The notes under the pieces were generated by a model. That model worked only from the letters and a program-made list of their open reading frames with translations, searched no databases and had not been told where the DNA came from. DNA of 64,000 nucleotides from Myxococcota bacterium (lineage in GTDB: Bacteria > Myxococcota_A > UBA796 > CAJQPC01). The stretch lies in the NCBI GenBank assembly GCA_023150845.1, contig JAKLKD010000002.1, positions 25,530 through 89,529 on the forward strand, given 5' to 3'. Shown here piece after piece: positions 59,141-64,000 of this stretch (positions within the stretch are counted from its first letter, which is position 1; each line of letters starts with the position of its first letter). The position numbers were made by a program, and so were the translations under genes.

Positions 59141-61756
59141 TCACCACTCGCTGCGGTAGGGGTTCGGGCGCACGAAGCCGGGCCGGGTGAACCACATCAT
59201 CACGCGCACCTCGGGGTTCTGCTGGTGGCCGGGCTGGCTGGGGCTCCCGTCGAGGCCCCGGCTCAGGGGGTGCCACTCGCCGCTCACGCTGATCACGTTC
59301 ATGAGGTGCAGCCGGGCCTCAAAGGCGATGGTGCCGCCCAGGGCGGGCTGGTTGGGGAGGATCCAGCGCGGCTGAATCACGAGGTTGTCGGGGATCCCGC
59401 CGCGCACCCAGGCGCCCTGGAGGATGGCCCCGGTCTCTAAGGTGAAGGGGAACATCGGGCCGACGACCGGGGCGATGGGGGCGTCAAAGAGCCAGACCCG
59501 CTGGGCGCCGGGGCGCACCTGGAGCAGCACCACCCCCGCCCGGGCGGAGAGCACGACGTTCGGGTGCCCCGTCGGCCACCACGGCGTGGCGTTGCCATAC
59601 GCGCGAACCCCGGCGTACACCCAGGGCAATCGGGCGTGGCGCCCGAAGGCGCTCCAGGGCTTCACCCGGGTCGCGTCCCAGCCCACCCCCCAGGCGCCGG
59701 GCATGTTTGTGACCGTGGGAGTGCCCGTGCCGACCGACCACAGGCGGTTGGAGCCGGTCACCATCATCCGGCCCACCCGCAGGACCTCACGGCGGATCGG
59801 CGAGGTGCCCAGCATCGGGTGGCGGTGCAGGGCGGCGAGCTGCCAGTTCACCCGCCGCCGGAACAGCACCGAGAAGGCCCCGTCTTGGCGCAGGGTGAAG
59901 GTGTCGGCGAGCTTCGCCGGGCTCTTCTTGGCGAGGCGGGCGAGGCGGCGCACGAGGCGGCCTGAGGCGGGGCGGTCCCCCTCAAAAGGTAAGGATCCAC
60001 CGAGATCATAGGCCACGAACCAGAACGGCGGGCAGTCGCCCCGGCTGGGGCAAGGCATCACTGAAGAGAGGCGGTTGGCGAACCAGGCGAAGCTGTAGCC
60101 GTCGGCCTGGGCCTCCAGATCGAGGAGCCGCGTGGCGTGGAGCAGGGTGAGCGTGCGCAGGTTCCGCAGCATCACGAGGCGGTCGTAGTCTTTTACGGCG
60201 CCGCCGAGCTCGGTCACCGTCGACGCGGCCCGCAGGGCCTGGGGGCCGATGAGCCCGAAGCCGAGGTCCACCCGGCGGGCGACCTCGATCCAGTCCATCG
60301 AGCCCGGCGCGGCGCGCTCGAAGGTGGTGAGCAGCTCGTGCACGACGAAGAAGGCCGGGGCGGCGTCGCGGTGCAGGCTCGGCAGGAGCGCCTCACAGCG
60401 CGCATCTTGGGCGGCGCCGGGCTCCCAGCGGCCGAGGTCATAAGCCCGGCAGTCGATGCCCTCCCGGCGCAAGAGGAGCGCCTGGAGGTTCCGGTAGCCG
60501 TCGTGCATCCCCGCGTAGAAGTCCCAGACCCGGAAGCTCTGGTCGTAGAACGCCAAGAAGCCGCCGAGGTAGCTGCCGATAGGCGTCGTCGAGGCCCGCA
60601 AGAAGTCCACCCGGCCCAAGAGGTGCGGGTGATCCTGGAAGAACTGGGTGACGGACTGGGCCCGGGCCGTCGGCACGACCTCACCGAAGAAGCGCAGCGC
60701 GCGGTCTTCAGGGTCGGGCACGTCCACGGCGCGGGGGCCCTCGGCGCCGAGGTCGGGGTCGAGGTAATAGACGCGGCCGAGGCCGTCGTAGTGGCCGTCG
60801 CCGGACACGCGGTCGGCGACGCGGAAGGGGTGGCCGTCGAACACGCCGCCGTCGAGCATCCACACCGGGGCCTCGTCGCCGACGGAGTGGCAGCTCTGCT
60901 TGGGCCAGAGTGACCAGCTCAGGTATCGCTCGCAGGGCATCTCCCGGGGCTCAAAGGCCACGGGCACGGCGGCGGACACGCCGATGAGGCGGCCGATCTC
61001 CGACCAGTCGGCCTCAAGGGCCTCGCCGGAGCTGTTGGCGAGGGGCAACGCGACGGCGAGGTCGGCCTCGCAGGGGAGGTTCGGCTGGGCGCCAGCGGCG
61101 GGCGCGGCGTCGCCGGGGCAGCGCATCCGGAGCGGCGTGGCGAGGAGCGCGCCGTCCGCGGCCCGGGTGAGCTCAAAGGCGAAGGACTCGTTCACGTCGC
61201 GCTGGAGCCCCGTGGGCCCCTGGTCGGGGAGCAGCCGGGCCGTGGTCATCGCGAGGCGCACGGGGCTCGTCCAGGCGGGCCGGGCGGCGGGATCGGCGAT
61301 CAAGGCGGCGACGCCGTCCACGGACTCGTCCAAGAAGCCCGTGCGGATCAGGGCGTAACGTTCCGCCTCTTCAGGCCAGCGGTCCAGGGACTCGGGGCTG
61401 CGGTGAAAGCCCTCGGGCACCCAGGCGCGAAAGTAGAGGGAGTCCTCCGGGGCCCGGGCCGGGTCCCACAGGGGCTCGACGAGCACGTCCACCGTAGAGA
61501 TGAGGCCGTTGATGCTGCCCGCGCTGGCGCCGACGGCGACGAGGCGCGTCGGGGGCTCCCCGGCGTCCACCCGGGCGACGTGCTCCCGCTTGAGGTGGTC
61601 CATGAGCATGAAGAGCTGCCCGGCCTGGTACGAGCCGCGGGAGATGGCGCCGCTGACGACGACGACCCGGGCCTCTTCAGGGGGCGGCGCGTCGGCGGGG
61701 GGCGCGCCGTACGCGAGGCTCAGAGAGAGCGCGGTGAAGAGCGGCGTCGGCGGCAT
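59141..61756 (-). CDS. Secreted patatin-like phospholipase with possible C-terminal beta-barrel
   Basis: Signal peptide; VVVSGAISRGSYQAGQL, VGASAGSINGL nucleophile elbow (GASAG), MLDGGVFDGHPF Asp motif; aromatic C-terminus (SEW). Confidence 0.8.
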   Translation of the reverse strand: MPPTPLFTALSLSLAYGAPPADAPPPEEARVVVVSGAISRGSYQAGQLFMLMDHLKREHVARVDAGEPPTRLVAVGASAGSINGLISTVDVLVEPLWDPARAPEDSLYFRAWVPEGFHRSPESLDRWPEEAERYALIRTGFLDESVDGVAALIADPAARPAWTSPVRLAMTTARLLPDQGPTGLQRDVNESFAFELTRAADGALLATPLRMRCPGDAAPAAGAQPNLPCEADLAVALPLANSSGEALEADWSEIGRLIGVSAAVPVAFEPREMPCERYLSWSLWPKQSCHSVGDEAPVWMLDGGVFDGHPFRVADRVSGDGHYDGLGRVYYLDPDLGAEGPRAVDVPDPEDRALRFFGEVVPTARAQSVTQFFQDHPHLLGRVDFLRASTTPIGSYLGGFLAFYDQSFRVWDFYAGMHDGYRNLQALLLRREGIDCRAYDLGRWEPGAAQDARCEALLPSLHRDAAPAFFVVHELLTTFERAAPGSMDWIEVARRVDLGFGLIGPQALRAASTVTELGGAVKDYDRLVMLRNLRTLTLLHATRLLDLEAQADGYSFAWFANRLSSVMPCPSRGDCPPFWFVAYDLGGSLPFEGDRPASGRLVRRLARLAKKSPAKLADTFTLRQDGAFSVLFRRRVNWQLAALHRHPMLGTSPIRREVLRVGRMMVTGSNRLWSVGTGTPTVTNMPGAWGVGWDATRVKPWSAFGRHARLPWVYAGVRAYGNATPWWPTGHPNVVLSARAGVVLLQVRPGAQRVWLFDAPIAPVVGPMFPFTLETGAILQGAWVRGGIPDNLVIQPRWILPNQPALGGTIAFEARLHLMNVISVSGEWHPLSRGLDGSPSQPGHQQNPEVRVMMWFTRPGFVRPNPYRSEW

Positions 61757-61849
61757 CGGCGGCGGCCTCCTTGGACGCCCCTCACCCTACACCAGCGCCG
61801 GAGGTGGGTCCAACCCCGCCCGCAGGATCCTGATCGAAAAAATTGATCG

Positions 61850-61880
61850 CGATTAGTTTGCGCACGATTGAATCGTGGTT
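61850..61880 (+). promoter_or_regulatory. Candidate operator upstream of ohr
   Basis: Perfect palindromes ATCGCGAT and CACGATT-G-AATCGTG (61863-61877) in an AT-rich stretch. Confidence 0.5.
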
Positions 61881-61936
61881 AATCTATCATCGTGAGGCCG
61901 AGGTGACTCTCCACCGGCGCCTCATCGGAGCACGAC

Positions 61937-62377
<441 letters not shown>

Positions 62378-62413
62378 GGGCAGGGCGTCACCTCAACGGC
62401 TGGAGGCCCGGTC

Positions 62414-62842
62414 ATGGCGAAGGGTCAAGGAATCGACGACCAGCTCTGCTTCGCCTTGTACACGGCGTCGCGGGCGATGACCCGGGCCTACCAGCCGATC
62501 CTGGAGCCCTTGGGGCTCACTTACCCGCAGTACCTCACCCTGCTGGTCTTGTGGGAGGACGACGGCCAACGTGTCTCGGCCTTGGGGGACCGCCTGCACC
62601 TCGACTCGGCGACGCTCACGCCGCTGCTCAAGCGCCTGGAGGCCCAGGGCCTCGTCCGCCGCAGCCGCAGCGCGCAAGACGAGCGGGTGGTGGAGGTCTC
62701 CCTCACCGAGGCGGGCTGGGCGCTGCGGGAGCGCGCCGCCCATGTCCCCTTGGCGATGCTCTGCCAGACGGGGCTCGACCTGGGGGAGCTCGTGGCCCTG
62801 CGTGAGCAGCTCAAGGCGCTCACGGCGCGGCTCCGGGGCTGA
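62414..62842 (+). CDS. ohrR: MarR-family organic peroxide sensor (OhrR-like)
   Basis: DDQLCFALYTASRAMTRAYQPILEPLGLTYPQYLTLLVLWEDD, N-terminal sensing Cys, LDSATLTPLLKRLEAQGLVRR wHTH. Confidence 0.92.
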   Translation: MAKGQGIDDQLCFALYTASRAMTRAYQPILEPLGLTYPQYLTLLVLWEDDGQRVSALGDRLHLDSATLTPLLKRLEAQGLVRRSRSAQDERVVEVSLTEAGWALRERAAHVPLAMLCQTGLDLGELVALREQLKALTARLRG

Positions 62843-62859
62843 AGCACCGCCGCTGAGGC

Positions 62860-64000
62860 TCAGGGGCTTGGCGCCCGGGAGGTGAGGAGCTTGGCGATGG
62901 CCTCCATCGGGGCCCCCGCCCGGGCGGCGCGGTCGAGGGCCACGGGCACCTGATCGGCGCGGCCGAGGACCTTGAGGCACTCCGCGGCGAGGAGCAGGGC
63001 CGGCCAAGGCGCCTCGTGGCGTCGGGCGGCGTCGGCGAGGCTGGCCAAGGCGTCGGCGTGGCGGCCCACGAGCATCCGCGCCCGCATGCGCCAGGGCAAG
63101 ACGATCGGCGCGGGCATCCCGGCGGCGATCAGGGCGTCGAGGAGGGGGTCCACCTCGGCCTCGGCGGCGGAGGCCGCGCGGGTCTGGGTGATGAGCACGC
63201 CCAGAGTGAGGTTCCACAGGCGGGCGCTGCGCGGCGCGGCGCGGAGGCGGGCCTCCAGCTCGTCCAAGGCGGCGTCGGGGCCTTCGCGGTGCAAGAGCGT
63301 GAGGGGCACCCGCTCGTCCTCGGCGGACCGCTCGGGGGCGGCGGCGCCGTCTTGGCCCTCCTCCTCGGCCCAGCCGGGCACCCGGAGCTTCACCCCGGCG
63401 CCCAAGACACGACGGGCCCAGCCCACGGGGTCTGTTCGGGGCGGGTTGATCGGCGGCTCGGCGGCGGCGAGGCTCGGCTTGAGCTCGGCCAAGGCCGCGG
63501 CGTCCTCTTGGAGCGCGGCGGCGACGACCCGGAGGATCAGCCCCGCGCGCTCCCCCTCGGGGTCACGGGCGTGGGCAACCTCGGCGGCCTCGCGTAGAGC
63601 GTCGAGGGTCCAGGGCGTCGTGGCCTTGGCCTCGGCGGTCCAGAGGGCGAGCTCGGCGACGATGAGCGCCAGCTCCCGGGCGGTGCTGCCGACGGCGATG
63701 GACCCGAGGCGCCCGGCCCGATCCCCGCGGCGCTCCAGGCGGCGGGCCAAGGACTCGGCAGAGGCGAGCTGGTCCCGTGCGGCGACGATCGCCGCGCGCA
63801 CGGCGGGGCCCCGGTGGGCCGGGGGGAGGAGCGGGATGAGCGCGGTGAGGTCGGAGACGCTGCCCGCGGCGCGCAGCGCGATGACGAGGGACCGCCAGAC
63901 CACGTCGCTGTGCTCGGCGTTCTCCCCGAAGGCGCGCAGGCAGGCGGCGATGGCGTTGGCGCTCTCGGCGGTGCGGCCGAGGCGGCCCTCGATCCCGGCG
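62860..64000 (-). CDS. Hypothetical TPR/helical-repeat-like protein (partial, runs off right edge)
   Basis: ORF track starts at 63903 GTG but the frame stays open to 64000 (AGIEGRLGRTAESANAIAACLRAFGENAEHSDVVWRSL). Confidence 0.6.
   Translation of the reverse strand, partial: AGIEGRLGRTAESANAIAACLRAFGENAEHSDVVWRSLVIALRAAGSVSDLTALIPLLPPAHRGPAVRAAIVAARDQLASAESLARRLERRGDRAGRLGSIAVGSTARELALIVAELALWTAEAKATTPWTLDALREAAEVAHARDPEGERAGLILRVVAAALQEDAAALAELKPSLAAAEPPINPPRTDPVGWARRVLGAGVKLRVPGWAEEEGQDGAAAPERSAEDERVPLTLLHREGPDAALDELEARLRAAPRSARLWNLTLGVLITQTRAASAAEAEVDPLLDALIAAGMPAPIVLPWRMRARMLVGRHADALASLADAARRHEAPWPALLLAAECLKVLGRADQVPVALDRAARAGAPMEAIAKLLTSRAPSP

Overview
This is a high-GC bacterial chromosomal window dominated by a contiguous translation/transcription super-cluster on the + strand: tRNA-Thr/Tyr/Gly/Thr, tuf, secE, nusG, rplKAJL, rpoB, rpoC, rpsLG, an EF-G gene, the S10-spc-alpha ribosomal genes, secY, adk, map, rpmJ, rpsM, rpsK, rpoA, rplQ. 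It is followed by fur, a minus-strand gap-pgk-tpiA-secG glycolysis block, a three-gene envelope/glycosyltransferase set, and a compact minus-strand his operon with domain fusions. The right end carries a patatin-like protein and an ohr/ohrR pair. MopE-type Ca-binding-like lipoproteins and 'DDSG' lipoproteins fit Myxococcota or a related deltaproteobacterial lineage; this is inference. Most notable: (1) about 244 residues in RpoC where E. coli has about 19, with no family I recognise; (2) rplC absent from the S10 operon, rpsD absent from the alpha operon and infA absent from the map-rpmJ junction; (3) a strong intrinsic-terminator-like hairpin and T-run ending 4 nt before the start of a divergent EF-G; (4) HisA-HisI-HisE and HisC-HAD phosphatase fusions that together give a complete his pathway; (5) a ~95-bp tandem repeat that appears to have grown from the stop-codon end of fur; (6) an M30-peptidase-like lipoprotein without HExxH at the expected place. 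The large antisense ORFs in the track are GC-rich shadow ORFs. All family calls are by eye; no searches were run.
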